A stretch of DNA of 64,000 nt from Galaxea fascicularis (lineage: Eukaryota; Cnidaria; Anthozoa; Scleractinia; Euphylliidae): the NCBI GenBank assembly GCA_948470475.1, contig OX419336.1, forward strand, positions 39,835,920-39,899,919. The letters run 5' to 3'. Position 1 is the first letter of the stretch. Each line of letters opens with the position of its first letter. The translations under genes were made by a program, and so were the position numbers. Shown one piece after another: positions 33,601 through 46,200 of this stretch. The notes beneath the pieces are model-generated. The model was not told the DNA's origin. It searched no databases and saw nothing but the letters and a program-made list of their open reading frames with translations.

Positions 33601-36547
33601 GCAGCCTGTCCAAGGAGTGATAGCTGATGTGGGCGCAGCCCTCAACAGCCATCGGACATAGAAATCGAGAGCGAATAGTGTAATTGTTTTAGTATAAATC
33701 TACTAAGTCGTTCAAAACTAAACAAGTAAATTATCTAAATTCTCCCCGCAGACACTTTGAAAACGCGAAGAAGCGGCCGCCATTTTGTATCATAGCAAAG
33801 ATCAGAGACCGGTATTCCTGATAGAACGCTAGTCAGTATTTATCGAATTTTATATTGTAATAAGGTTTTCACACCTACTTATAAATAGCTTTAAAAAAAA
33901 GTATATTTATTAACTAATAACTAATATATAATAACTAATATATAACGTCAGTCTCTCAAACAATGGGCTTCTTCGGAAAAAAAAATTTCAAATGCTGACC
34001 CAGTCATTAGGGACCTGTAGATTTGAGTACGAGTACGAGATCGAGTACGAGTACGACTTTTCAAATCCTACTCGCGTGCTTTAGATGATCACTAGTGACA
34101 CCAATCTTGTTGCTACAATCTCAGGATCTACCGGTAAGTAACAACGAAGAGTGAGGGTTCAGGGGAGGTGACTGGTGTGAAATTAGAAATTCGTACTCGT
34201 ACTCAAATCTAAAGGTCCCTATTGTATTACGGTTTAATGTAGTACCTTTATGCTAATAGAAAGTTAAGTAAATTTAGTTTTTGCAATTTGTAAAAATATG
34301 ATCAAGCCACTTTTTGCCTAGGAGCCGCTAAACACCGAGACGATAGTGATGTTTTGAGTGAATTTATTGGCTGTGGAATGCCACTGGGATAGTAAACTAA
34401 ATACCCAGTGTTATTCGCAAGCCACAGCTACCCATAAATCAACAAAACTGTTTCAGGCTTTCGTTTGGCTTTTTGTTTATCCAATTTTGACGTCGCCAAA
34501 AACAAATGAGAGTTCCTGCGTAAATGCTTGCCAACTATAAAATATTTATTAATATCAAAATTTCCTGACACCGTTTTGTTTGTCGATACCCGTAAAAATA
34601 CTCTCTGAAATACTTTGACCAAATTGAAATCCAAACTAAAAATCCATCAAATTTACATACACTTTTAATCCGTTCAAAGTCGATGTACTCTCTTAAAAGT
34701 CAAGTGCGAGATTTTAGCTCACAAAGGTTTGTAAACAGCTAACGCCGCCACAGGAGACACAGTCAGCTCATGAAACCGCAAGCCAATGAAGCGTCAGTAC
34801 CCTGTGGCGTCAACTACAATAGAACAGATTTTTTTTTTTCTGGGAAAAGCATCGCACTGCACTTACGTTGTTATTCTCAGAGCATTCCGGGCCATAAAAT
34901 TCGGGAACGTCGCTCCAGCCAAAGAGAAAAGCAGAGGCAAACAAGCCAAAAAATTGAATCCTTCAGGATGGGAGACCCATGGAACAGCGAACTGCCCATT
35001 GAACCCATCTTGATCGACTATGTTCCCCTTTCTTGCGACTTTATTGTCTTCTTGCGTCGGATCCCAGCAAATAATCTCCCGCGACACTCGGGTACCGCAG
35101 ACGAACAAGGTTACTGCCGTTCTTCAGGTTACAACAGACCAATGCATTGCACGAAATTTTGGTCGAACCAAAAGCCTTGGTCACTTTCCGCTAGAATTCG
35201 TTGTCTCACTTAACATTTCTGAAAGCGGTTTGTTTGCAGACTTCGTTAAGCGACTTAAAAATGATAGAGCACGTGGCAATGCATCAATTTGAATAACATG
35301 GCGGGAGATCCAAACGAATAAAAATAGCACGCCTGTTGTATTTGTAATTTGAATAATCGCAAGCGACTCCTCATTGGCCGAAATTAATTACCCACTCGCT
35401 TAAGCTACCTGGTTTGGTGACTTTAATTTAATGAGAATTCTATTGAAATTTGCTGACTCGCTTAAAAGTTAAGCGAGTTGGAAAAGCAATTGTTTTTGTG
35501 CGATTTCCGGTTGTCACTCGTCAAGCGACCTGAAAAACCGCTCATGAAAACACGTTCATAGTACACAAGAAGGCCTCTTCTATTTTTTCTTCGACCCTGA
35601 CTTCCTTTCTGACTTGGTCCAAGGAAATTTTTCTCTGCTAGATTTTTTCATTTCTTTAGATGAATACCACGTGGGATTGTTCCCTAGTGTGCAAAATTTG
35701 TCACACGAAATGGACGGACCTCCATGATGAATCAGCGAAAATGCCTCAGTGGAGCCCACATATTTAACTTTTATAGAAAAACCTTTATCAAAAATAAATA
35801 GCGCTTTTCAGGATTTTGAATGTTGTTTAACTGTTGTTTAAGGCATTTAACTTAAGTTTAGTGGATTAAAGGAAATATCGATTTTCTTTTCCTCGAAGGT
35901 AGGAGGTACCCTTAACCCGATGTAGTAGAATATATTGTAATTAGCTTATTTATACGGTGACTCCATACTTTTGGGTAGGGCGTGAACCGAACGATTCAAA
36001 ACCAGCAAAGGAAAGACGATATTCATAACAACGGGAATATTACTGATGCTCTGCTGCAATTAGGTCCATGTTCGCGGAGGAATATCACTGAAAGTAATTC
36101 TTTACATATGAAAATATCGCCGCGCAAGAGCGTCCATTGTACTCTCGATCGTGGGACGCAAAAAGGGACTGTTTCTTCAGACATAAGCAAAAAGCACACT
36201 GAGACATCTTCAAGCCTTCAGAGCAGGCATCGTTTGATATCATGATCATGGTAACTCTAGTCGCACAAAAATACACTATTACTCTAGCTGCGCTGTTTTG
36301 TTTAAATGTGCGCTCCTTTCTCGATAACTGATAAACACAGTAGCGGGTACCACCTTTCTTTTACTACGAAAAAATAAACCTATTAAACAATATCTATCTG
36401 TTAATTCTCTTCTTGGGATTTTTAGTACTTTAAGTGCAGAAGGATTATATTAGAGGTAATGTAATACCTGTCTTTGATGCCTAAAGCCAGGCAGAGTGCC
36501 ATACACAAACATGTTCCCACAAAAGCCAAAAGCGTTAGCTTGCCCAT
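27399..36547 (-). CDS. LGIC-2: anion-selective Cys-loop receptor subunit (GABA-A/glycine receptor-like)
   Basis: Complete gene with nine coding exons: 36547-36468, 33060-32981, 32719-32652, 31606-31389, 30773-30691, 30038-29892, 28848-28631, 28111-27944, 27647-27399. They join in frame to 1311 bases (436 residues). The protein should be a plasma-membrane subunit of a pentameric ligand-gated channel. Order: signal peptide (about 1-22), binding domain with Cys-loop, then TM1, TM2, TM3, a short basic intracellular loop of about 77 residues, and TM4 close to the C terminus. VPARV at the inner end of TM2 predicts chloride conductance. TM2 reads ALVVTT where relatives read ALGITT or SLGSTT, so the 4' glycine is valine. 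Loop B reads TLLSY, without the agonist-binding glutamate. An acceptor just upstream of the ATG implies a 5' UTR intron. Family firm; ligand unknown. Confidence 0.92.
27779..27852. repeat. (GAAT)n/(GGAT)n microsatellite in LGIC-2 intron 8
   Basis: A run of GAAT units followed after a short interruption by a run of GGAT units, inside the last intron of LGIC-2. Confidence 0.9.
27944..28111 (-). CDS. LGIC-2 exon 8, TM3 and start of intracellular loop
   Basis: 168-base exon beginning [20 protein letters not shown] (TM2-TM3 linker and TM3), followed by basic residues [11 protein letters not shown]. Acceptor TTTTACAG, donor GTGAGT, both phase 0. Exon 8 of LGIC-3 has the same length. Confidence 0.9.
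28631..28848 (-). CDS. LGIC-2 exon 7, TM1 and TM2
   Basis: Encodes [20 protein letters not shown] (TM1 start), SWLSFWIS, the TM1-TM2 turn with VPARV, and the TM2 helix [12 protein letters not shown]. Leu at 9' and Thr at 6' (the usual gate and picrotoxin-site positions) are present. Acceptor TTTTTAAG is pyrimidine-rich; donor GTAACG. Confidence 0.9.
29892..30038 (-). CDS. LGIC-2 exon 6, loop F/loop C region
   Basis: 147-base exon beginning [18 protein letters not shown] and ending near QYGTRGS. It is longer than the 129 and 132 bases of LGIC-3 and LGIC-4. Acceptor TTTTCAG, donor GTGAGT. The second loop C disulfide of glycine receptors is absent. Confidence 0.85.
30691..30773 (-). CDS. LGIC-2 exon 5, Cys-loop
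   Basis: 83-base exon with [15 protein letters not shown], a canonical 15-residue Cys-loop counting both cysteines. It ends TLLS before GTTGAG, so the loop B Glu position is Leu. Acceptor CTTGCAG. Confidence 0.88.
31389..31606 (-). CDS. LGIC-2 exon 4, loop A region
   Basis: 218-base exon beginning [17 protein letters not shown], with [10 protein letters not shown] (loop A) and NQNGS. Acceptor CACTTAG, donor GTATGG in phase 2. Confidence 0.9.
32017..32334 (+). mobile_element. Intact family R1 MITE in LGIC-2 intron 3
   Basis: About 318 bases with inverted ends of about 55 bases (GAACTGGGGCGAGTTTC and GAAACTCGCCACAGTTC). This copy lacks the nested insertion seen at 5743-5954 and so shows the empty site. 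Confidence 0.85.
32652..32719 (-). CDS. LGIC-2 exon 3
   Basis: 68-base exon encoding [19 protein letters not shown], including an N-glycosylation site NIT. Donor GTATGC. Confidence 0.85.
32981..33060 (-). CDS. LGIC-2 exon 2
   Basis: 80-base exon encoding [14 protein letters not shown] at the start of the binding domain. Acceptor CTTTTCAAG, donor GTAGGG. Confidence 0.85.
33508..33660 (-). other. Candidate exon with strong donor in LGIC-2 intron 1
   Basis: A minus-strand open stretch starting [18 protein letters not shown] ends TCGTTTG before GTAAGT. Its coding phase (1) does not match LGIC-2 exon 2 (needs 2). It could be a non-coding alternative 5' exon of LGIC-2 or a chance or repeat-borne donor. 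Not recognised. Confidence 0.2.
34010..34219. mobile_element. 210-base MITE with TA target duplication
   Basis: Ends GGGACCTGTAGATTTGAG and CTCAAATCTAAAGGTCCC pair with one mismatch, then GTACTCGTACTC repeats continue inward. TA flanks both ends, fitting a Tc1/mariner-type non-autonomous element. It lies in LGIC-2 intron 1. Confidence 0.85.
36468..36547 (-). CDS. LGIC-2 exon 1, signal peptide
   Basis: ATG at 36547 starts [19 protein letters not shown], a hydrophobic leader, and the exon ends AAAGACAG before GTATTA (phase 2). TTTTTAG about 15 bases upstream of the ATG is a plausible acceptor for a 5' UTR intron. Confidence 0.75.
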
Positions 36548-39500
36548 CACAGCTGCTGTAACCTAAAAACAAAAATAATAAAAGGAAACAATGAATTACA
36601 TTTATACCAAGCAATTCTATTCTCTACTTAGAGCAGCTATACCTGTCAGGAGTCGTGTACCCACAAAACGTTTGGACTAGCATAGGTTCAAAGTGCAGGA
36701 AAAGTCGTTTGAAAAGGTTTTTTTCTTCTTGATTGAAATGAAGTAAAGAGCATCGTGTCATTTGCAAGCCAGTGCAAAAGTGAATGTTTTAATCGCTTAC
36801 CTAAAACATAAGAGTCCTAATGGAGTTTGACGCCAATCAATTCACTTGGACTGCAATTGATGAATTTCTTATTGAAACCCGACAAGTTCTGATGCTCCTA
36901 TCAAATTGTGTGAGATGAAAACAACTAAGTTAATGAGATGTACAATACACTAAAGACAAAAATTGTTATGTGGGAAATTTTAAGCACAAATCTGCTGTAC
37001 CCAGACGTCATGCAATCAAATTTTGTTTGTACCGCCGAGTATTCAAAGACAACTGAGGTTACTTGATTCAGTGATAATTAATATTTTGATATCGGTTTGT
37101 GTCTGCGGTTTTGTTTGTGTTAAAGCAGCTGTATTTAGCCCACTGACAGCAAAAAGTTGTCAAAAGCTGTTTTGTAACAAAAGAAGACAAGTGCTAAAGT
37201 TGTTTTAAATATATTTTTGTTCATCAGTCTTATGAAGTTAACAAAGATCGGATGGAAAAGACGAACGATTTAAATTAAGGTTTGGTCAGTTTCATTTCGT
37301 GTCTTCTATCGTGTCATATTAATAATTAATTATCTTATTACTTTGTAAATATTCCCTCATGTAAAAAAAAAAAAAAAAAAAAAAAAGAAAAGAAATCGGA
37401 ACAAAAGGGTAATAATAATTAAATAGCAAACCGAAATTAAACTTATCCTCTTGCACTCAACTTTACTATTTCTTTTTTCCTCTTGAGAAGCATAAACTTG
37501 AAAAGAGCTACTTCAATAAAATTTTCTCCAATCTTGCTGGTGGAATCTTTTATCAGTTATATAACTATTCCACTTACGTTTGGCTCCTGGTTTTTCATGG
37601 TGGAACGTTTCAAGTGTCATCTTTAACTTTTATTATTAAATACTTTATACAAACATATGACAATATATAACTGATTTGCGGCTAGCACAAGCTAATCTAG
37701 GCGGATCAGCCATAACAGGAAGAAATGGAATTATAGTTGGCAACCAACTATTACTTTACCAACTATTACTATTACTGTAATTCCTGTTTGAGGCTTCAAA
37801 GGCGTGAGATAGGTCAGCCTCAAACATTTCAAATCACATCATAGACGAATAAAAGGTTGTGATTATGGCTGCGCTTACTTTTTGATCATGTTTTGGAGTT
37901 GCCATCGCAGCGGGAGGAAGGAAGGGGGGGGGAGGGGAGGGAGAGGGGGGATACTCTGGATCTCTGGATTGTAAGTGAAGGGGATGATCGAATAATGAGG
38001 ACAAATATCAAAAGAACCCCTGGACCAAAAAATCCAATGCCAAAATTCCCAGCCTAAAAAATCCCTAGAAACGGTTGCACTTTATTCCCTGAGCAGAATG
38101 CGACCGGGATGTGTGGGCACTATTCTCGGGCTCTATCACGAATCCCAAGATTATTTTGAATACCCCAAAAGTCCGTACTTAAATCAGCTTACAAAAAATA
38201 AAAATTCTAAAGTTTCCTACCCGAAAAAATCTGGGAATTGAACATATATCGTATTATCGGACATTAATTACCCCTAAATCTTTCATCTTTCACATTAATT
38301 TGTGAAGTACTGCTGTCACATCCCACGAGCTTTACATTTTCAGTACTTCTTAAATTACCTAGCTACGATTTACTGGAGCTGAAATTAAATGTGTTTCAGT
38401 TACACTAAATAGGCCGATTTTTTTTAACCCCAGGCCTCCACGTTCCACAATTAGTAGCTTTTAATCACCGGTTCATCACGAGTGTGCATTCAAATCCCGT
38501 CAGGGACTCAAGATTTAAAGATCTGGACTTCTTGACGGGGATTGAATCTTTGTCGTTAGGTAGAGGACAACCTAAAACCTTCACGATAGATTCATATACA
38601 ACGTAGTTTCAGCCTTCCTTATTCTCTTAAAGGATTGCCCATATAACCTGAAGGTGAAGGTGGGGCTAACTATTGCATATATGGGGTGAACCTGTTTGAC
38701 AGAGTCACATCTCCACAGTCACCTTAGTCGGCCTGATTTTTTTTCTTACTGGCCATTGTCATTGACTTTACTCGTTTATTATTGGTTGAACGTCAAGCCA
38801 CTTTCTCTTGCCTATATAGGCGTGACACCACTTGGGTGGTTGAGAGGTAGAACGAACGCACATTGAGTTCCATGGTCTGCTAATTCATGCATCCCCTTTA
38901 CATCCGTCTCTTTGACTGTCCACCGTTTCTGTTAATATCTCTTGTATCCGTTCATCGTTTATCACTGAATGCAGTGCAGTCTACTCGACCTATTCTACCG
39001 GCCTCTGTTTTGGCTAGTTAAGTCATTCACTGACTCTCGCGTTCATGCAAGATCACATTAATTAATGTAACCCTTTTATAAGCCTGAGAAAAGACGTGTG
39101 TTATGAAAACGCTAATATTCCGCAACCGGTTTGTGACATTTCACGTCTACAACGCTGGAGAAAAAAAATGTGAACTAAAAAATCTACGCCCACGGTCACG
39201 GTCACTTGCCAGAGGTTTGAAGATTTGACTGAATACATTTTAGGAGATAACTTTGGGTAATTTTTTTGAGTTGTCCCTACGGGTGATCAAAAAGGGAGGT
39301 TGAAATGTGCAGCACTTAATTCAATTAACATTGATGCTAGCGGTAAATATTATGGAAACTTGATTACACGCCAATCATGAACAGTATTCTGTTCAGTTTG
39401 CTGCCGATAGCAGAGTGAACCGAATGAAGAGAATGTTTTTTTTCGGGACACACATCATATGCGTTTGTTAGAAAAAAGGTTTTGGCGGGAAATTGGGCTC

Positions 39501-39869
39501 GCCCTGCCAATCCTGTGAGGCGGCGCTAAGTTCGTGCTGGTCTCAGTCACCGTCTAGCGAGAAACGTCCATTTTTAGAGAATGTGGGATGATCCAGTATT
39601 TTACTTATTCTCTCATTTCTTAAACTGGAATAGGAATAGTTGCAATTTAAATGCACTCCAGGCATCACCATCTTCATCCTGCCGCCAACACGGAACACTT
39701 TGCACTTCAGTTTGGACTTATTACCATACTCTCGTAACCTGAGTCGTTCTCCCAGGCTTCTCAGAAAGGCTGAAAACTTACAGATAGATGATCCATGGGT
39801 GCCACTTATGCCACGGCGTCATACCAGTAATCAAAATCGGTAGTTTACATTACATTATTCCAGTATTAT
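36548..39869. other. Spacer between LGIC-3 and LGIC-2
   Basis: Should contain the LGIC-2 promoter and upstream 5' UTR exon, which I could not pin down. Holds a 24-base A run (37363-37386) and a G-rich tract (37924-37950). No other gene recognised. Confidence 0.5.
37924..37950 (+). promoter_or_regulatory. G-rich tract with quadruplex potential
   Basis: Runs of 8, 4, 3 and 6 G separated by single A or GA fit the G-quadruplex pattern on the plus strand. It lies about 1.4 kb upstream of the LGIC-2 start codon, on the strand opposite to the gene's coding strand. Confidence 0.4.
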
Positions 39870-39875
39870 TTTATT
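39870..39875 (-). terminator. Possible poly(A) signal of LGIC-3
   Basis: AATAAA on the minus strand about 150 bases past the stop codon; the first clear hexamer downstream. Confidence 0.35.
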
Positions 39876-40022
39876 CTGACAAATTCACGCATAGAGAAGC
39901 AGGAGGTGGACCTTTTGAGGCGCTAAATAAATAAATAGATAAATAAATAAATAGTTTCGTGACAGTGCAAAGTAACATAAGCTTTTGATCAAACAACTGA
40001 AAAACTCTCCCTGTAACGTTGG

Positions 40023-40286
40023 CTACTCGTCAGGACGTTTTCCGAATGATGATGATAACTCATAGTAACACCAGTAGATGATGTTGAAGATAAGGTAACA
40101 ACTTGGAAAAAGAAACCGACAAACTCGATCTATGTTACTGGCTTCATTGTTGACAAATGCATACTGTACATATTCCTTGGCTGTCTTCACTGATACCATT
40201 AGGCCGCTCTGAGTGTTTTCCTTTCCTGAGACTGGATTTTCAACTTTTACCTCTTGCAGCTCTTGAGCATCGTCAACCTGTTTTCC
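40023..40286 (-). CDS. LGIC-3 exon 9, intracellular loop, TM4 and stop
   Basis: Acceptor TTTCAG before 40286. It begins GKQVDDAQELQEVKVENP and ends with TM4 (NIDRVCRFLFPSCYLIFNII) and an unusually long, polar tail of about 15 residues after YWCYY. Confidence 0.88.
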   Translation of the reverse strand, partial: GKQVDDAQELQEVKVENPVSGKENTQSGLMVSVKTAKEYVQYAFVNNEASNIDRVCRFLFPSCYLIFNIIYWCYYELSSSFGKRPDE

Positions 40287-43200
40287 CTGAAAGAAAGAGA
40301 TTTTAAATGGGCGCAGTTGTTTGTGAAATGAAAAAAGGTAATTGTAGGAAATTAGCATGTATGCACCAACTGCTTCCATTTGAATATCGCATATGCATAG
40401 GCTCAATTTGAGTCGCTCAATAGGATGATCGCGGGGCGTTTCCCGATCGAAACAGCGGCTGGTGACGGGGCGTAAATCTCGCACATCAAGACGTTCGTCC
40501 ACAATCTAAGCCTCTATTTAAAGCAAATAGACAGCATATAAGTGAATTTCGTACAGGAGATTTCACCGGTGTATTTTATCCAGGAGATAGGAGTTCAGAA
40601 TGCCAGTATAATAAAAGTAAGACACTGATCACAGCAAAAAAAAGATAAAAATAATAAAATGGCCAATCGTATCAATGCAAGTAAATCAGCTTTATATTTG
40701 CTAGTTTCACCGAGACAGTCACGTTTAGGGGGTGGGGGGGGAGGACATCACAAGAACGTTGGGTAATTGAATCAGGATAACAACTAAAAGTATTAACATT
40801 TGTCCAGAAATCCACGCTAATGAGATTCACTACCTTTTGGATAGACATCACAAAGTGTTTCCAAGCCCTAATCCTCACCTTAACGAGAGCAATTCTGTCA
40901 AACACGGAGGCATATGTAAATTACAATTAGTATATCTCTCAGTTAGTACGTACGCTGTGATTGGTCAATTTGTGGGACGTATTCTATTCTATAACACCAG
41001 AATTTTATTCCATAAAGCTCATTTGTAGAAATCTATTACGTAAACTATATGTACGGCCCGCCAAAATGTGAAGGTTTCCTTTCCCGCGGGCCCGATTAAC
41101 CTCAGAGACATACTACTGATAAATATCTTACCAACCTAGTTTTCTCGGTCCGTGCGGTATTTTAGTCACGGATCCTCGTTTTTTCCCCTTGTTTTATGGC
41201 CCGCGTGCTTCGCGCTTGGGCCATAAGCGAACTTGGAAAAGAACTTGGTCCGTACTCTTACAGAACGGACCACGAACTCGGTTAGTAAGAGGAATTTAAT
41301 TGTGTGTAAGATGAAGTTCCCAAGGCCCCAGTTACATGCATTTCTGGACATAAGTGAAGTACTACTGACCGTCTTACTGTCGTCTCTACAGCCGTCAGGA
41401 CTTTGCTCAGGGCTATAGCTACTCCTTTTCCTTTTTATTCCACTGTCTAGCAGTAATAAAATGTATTCCATTAATGCAGCAAAGATGAAGGCAAACGAAA
41501 CAATGAAGTAGACATCCACTGCCTTTATGTAGGAAACCTAAGAGAACAAAGATATATCCAGCGTAAAAACAAATCATCCCTGGGATTCAGAGATTAATTA
41601 TTCTACACTGTCACCGAGTTCCTGAGTTCCCCTTGCAGAATCCGAACCTATGGCCTTCCGAGTAGTTGCTGGTTCAGATGCTCTGCTACTGAAGTAAACG
41701 AAACTTGCCGGAGCAAGCTGGTTATACCGTAGCTTCATATGCCACAACAGATGATCTTGATTTTAGGATTGTAATGGATTCCCTGTTAAAGATGTATCGA
41801 TATGAAATGAATAATGCAAAACGTATCATGTATAAATGAATGATCGGCGATTCATGATCATCTACGTTACTGAAAATGCTTTAGAAGGTAGCTACTTGAT
41901 ATACGAAACATCTCGAAGGTACGAAGCATGCAAACTCTGAAAGGTTATTGTCACTGATCCTTGCCAGACGGCACCCATGACAGTTTCCAGAAGAAAGCCT
42001 GCACAACTCAGCACTGTACACAGCGCAAACAACAGTGCTCCACCCTGAACAAGCCTCCCCTCCCCTCTCCTCTGTCACCACTTACCTTTGGGAGTGTTTT
42101 TCTGAAGGATCCAGTGAAAGTTACGATTGATAACATAGTAGTGCTTCCAAGAGACACTCGTGCGGGAACGGAATCCTGAGGAATCCAGAACACTAGCCAG
42201 GACAACACCACAAGCATTATTGTTGGAAAGTAGATCTGTATGAAGGCGTAACCAAGGCGACGCTTGAACCAAAAGCGAGCAACCATTTGGGAGTGAAGAC
42301 CTGTGATTGCAAGTAAGAAGGTGATTTATGTGATACAAAGTTGCATTCTATTTTGAAATGTTACAAGCATAATTGAACGTAGAGCAAACCATTAATCTGC
42401 TTGAGCATTGGAAAAAGGTTTCTTGATATGGCGGTATTATTAAACTTATATTTCACGGCGAATTCAAATTAACGACGGAGTCGAGGGGAATATTCGACAT
42501 CAGTCAATCGAATATTTTCGATTACACGAACAGGACATGACTCGTCTGCTAGCAAATTCAAAATCTTAAAAACGTGCCATGGATCTTTTGAATTTTACCA
42601 AAATTTGAGCCATATACCCTTTTTTTTATCTCTCGTGGAAATAATATGAAATAGGCGCCTGTTCTTTTGACTTATCAAAATATGCCTTCAATAAAAACAT
42701 ACTTTTTCCCTTCATATGCTTCTCTCCGAAGCCATAACAGTGCTTTTGAAAGTCTTAACTACTGCTTACCGTCTGGGTAATTCTCAGCGTCTTTGAGAGC
42801 GTCTGTCTGAATCAGAGCGAGCTGCGACAATTGGCTATCCTCGACCCTTATCTTGCCACTGCTCCATTTGTAAACCAGCTCATCCGTATCATATGCGACT
42901 AATAAAATGATTTAAGAAAATGTACAATGAGCTATAAATGCATTGTTTCTACAAGGAATTGAACTTACCTCACGAATCTAAAGTAAGGAAAGGCGCACTT
43001 AGCCAATGTCTGGGTGTCGCTGGTGGTTTGAAACCCTAACTCTGTTTGAGACACTTACACAAAGGTTAGGAGCGCATTCAAGCAAACAAAACAACGAATT
43101 ACTGTGAAAATCCGAAAAAAACACTAGAAATATTTATGGAATGTTATTGTGTTTCAAGTAAAAAGCCAATCAAGCGCGAGAAAACTAAACCGCAGACAGA

Positions 43201-46200
43201 AAAGGTAATTACTGGTTGTGGTTTCATGTTGCTTCTGATTGGTTGCGGCACAATGGGAAATGTCAAAATCAAATCAAAGTGTTCACGGTTTTCGGATTCG
43301 CACACTAACAAGCGGAAAAACAGTTGAAGAGATTTTGGCCAATGAATTGTGTAGAAAAGTGCGATACTCAACAGCTTGATATCTTCAGATCGCACTTTTG
43401 TTCATCCAGTGGATAATCAGACAAATCCATTGAACATCCAGCGGTGATAGTAAGTCTAGAAATAAGCAAATAAACCAATATTTCAAAGGGTCGTCTAGCT
43501 GGATGACCCATCCCCGCTGATGTTGTCTTCCTCATCTACAAGTTGTCAATAGCGTCCCATGGAACGAGTTTATTTAATTAAATCACTTAGGAAAATGCCA
43601 AGCAAATTTTAAAGGCTTAACGATTCTCTGAATAAGGAATGATTTTCTTCAGGGAATTAAATGATTTTTTTTAAATTTTATCTCTGAATAGGCTGTTTTC
43701 ATAGATTGAAATTTATTTAATTAAAAAGAGTGTCTATCGAATGGGCCATCTACAAAAGCACACGTCCTTACAGATTCGGTATACAGATCTCAGGCGCTTA
43801 AAATAAATTCAATCAAAAATTTGCACAAGGCCTTTCCGCGTGTGATGACATTTTGCAAACACTGTTATCTATTGTTAGAAAGGACCAAAACATAAACGTT
43901 TGCTGCTGGTTAGTTTCAGACGCGGTGTACGGTAATAAATAGACAATATCCCATTACACGATGAAGTTTACATTCAATCTGTGTGGGGCCATCTACAAAT
44001 GCATGTGTCCTTACAAATACTTCTCAAGCCCATAAAATAAATTCAATCAAAATTCTTAACACATCGCCTCAGTTTCGGGAAACAAACCACCTATAATAAA
44101 AAGACCAGTGTCTCGACCATCCACCATAGCTTCACGTATGATCTTTACTACAACCAACCTAGTGCTGTAAGACACAACTCCTCCTGGTTTAATAGAGAGT
44201 TTGCTGTTCTCAGACATGACGTCATGGATACTCGCGCTTCTAATATTGAGAAAAAAGGTATCTGGCAGCCAAATGAGATTTTTCGAGTCACCGGGCAACA
44301 CGATTGGGTGATCCAGCGAGTTGTTTAATCGTGGGTCCGTCCATTGCTGGCTAATAACCAAGTCCAAAGAGAATTCCTGAAATAATATCAATACCTTGTT
44401 AATAAATGTAAAGGTGCAGCATAATAAATATTTCATTATTTCCTAAATCTTGTCAACTCTTCGAAATTTATTAGTCTACTTTTCTTTGCTTCAAACGGTC
44501 TCCAGGTGGTCATCCTGTTGTTATTCCGACGTTCTCTCTTCCAACTGGTCCTCGGACGATCACGCTATCTGTTTTGATTGGTTCGACGCCAAGCTATTGT
44601 TATTTGCCAGTTCTTCTGACAATGAGTGAGCCACAATTCCACTCATGTATGACGGGATCGAATAAGTTTTATAAGCAGCTTACTGGCGTTGTATATTTAT
44701 TTCTCGTTTTGACGACTGGTACGTCTGACTGGTTTTACTTGCTGTAACGGTTTTTCCTGTTTGCATTTAAGACATTTGATACGTAAGACGTATAAGTTTG
44801 AACCCTTTCACCACAACTTGCTTGAAGTTGACGATATGTCTTCATTTTACGACAAAACTTTGGACAATCTGGTCTAGTCCTTATCTTCAATTCATATTTC
44901 CAAGCACTTTGTTTATGGGTCCAGTCTCCGCAGGTAGAGCAACCAGAAGACTCCGCGCGCATCAGGATGACATTTTGCAAACAGTCTTATCTATTATTAG
45001 AAATGTCCAAAACATTAAAGTTTTCTGTTAGCTAGTTTCGGAAGTGTAAGGTAATAACATTTCATCTTATTATTATTATGAGCAAGTTTACACTCAATTT
45101 TCGTGGAAATTGAAAACATTAACTGTCCTCTTGACGTGCTGTTACGAGAAAAGTTAATAGTGGATGCCTTACCTCTTCCACCTCTCTAACCGCTACAAAG
45201 TGAACCACAGTCATTGTAACAGTCACATTGACTGGATCGCCTGTAAATATGAATTTTCATAGATACTACTCAGACGAGATCGAATGTTTATTTACTCATT
45301 TGCATTTTTGGCAATATTTAAAATCGAATAAATGCAAATGCAAAATTTGAGATCGAAATTCCTATAGGAAGAAAAAGAAAAGAAAAGAAAAAAAAGAGAC
45401 AGATTCTTCTTTGTCTGGTCAGTGCTTACAATGCCTTTTCAGGCGAAGATGCCTGCTTGTCGCGGTGTTGTACTGGGCTGCTGGGACAAGTTAAATTTCT
45501 ATGAATTCGCCAAAGAGTATACTAATAGACCTTTTTACCGATACGGCGGCCATCTTGAATTCTATTGTTTTGACCGAGAAATTATGGGCTGCCAAGGGGG
45601 CAATCGCTGCAAAATGTATCGTATACACAGCTTTCAGGATAAATTTTTACTGCTTGTCTCTCATATTCCAAAACAAATATTACAAGCGTTACATCTTTCT
45701 GTCACGGTATTTGGCAGTGGTTTCTATGGTTAGCGAAAAATTATTGTTAAAAGTACTAGTTATCACGCCACAGTGTTCTTTATAATTATTTCTCATCTGC
45801 CCCCTGGGTATCCCATAATTTCCTCGGAATTCAAGATGGCCGCCATATCGGTAAAAAGGTCTATTAACCATTTCTTGTCAAAATTTTCTTGAGCCATTTC
45901 TGAAATTTTACTAAGTGTCAGCGATCGAGACGATCTGGTGATTCCTTATTTGGCGTTACCTCGGTGATTTTCGCTGATCTTCAGCACTGAAGGCTCTCTT
46001 GTTTTTGTCACGCTGTTCACGCTAGCGGTTGCTTGTTTTTCAAGCGAGCACTCGGCGTGAAATTTGGTAAGTATGCGACTTATAAGTGTTTTTTCGAGCC
46101 ATTTTCCGCTTCAGAAGCCCCTATCCTGGCATCATCAAGCTGGTTTGGGGGTAGCGGCAATCCTTTGAAAGAAACCAGAGGTGAAAAACAATTTCACAGT

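Noticed and set aside
34770..35292. Overlapping plus-strand frames up to 147 codons in LGIC-2 intron 1
   Set aside because: No recognisable motif, all frames equally open on both strands, and one frame broken by a stop at 35011-35013; no splice logic.
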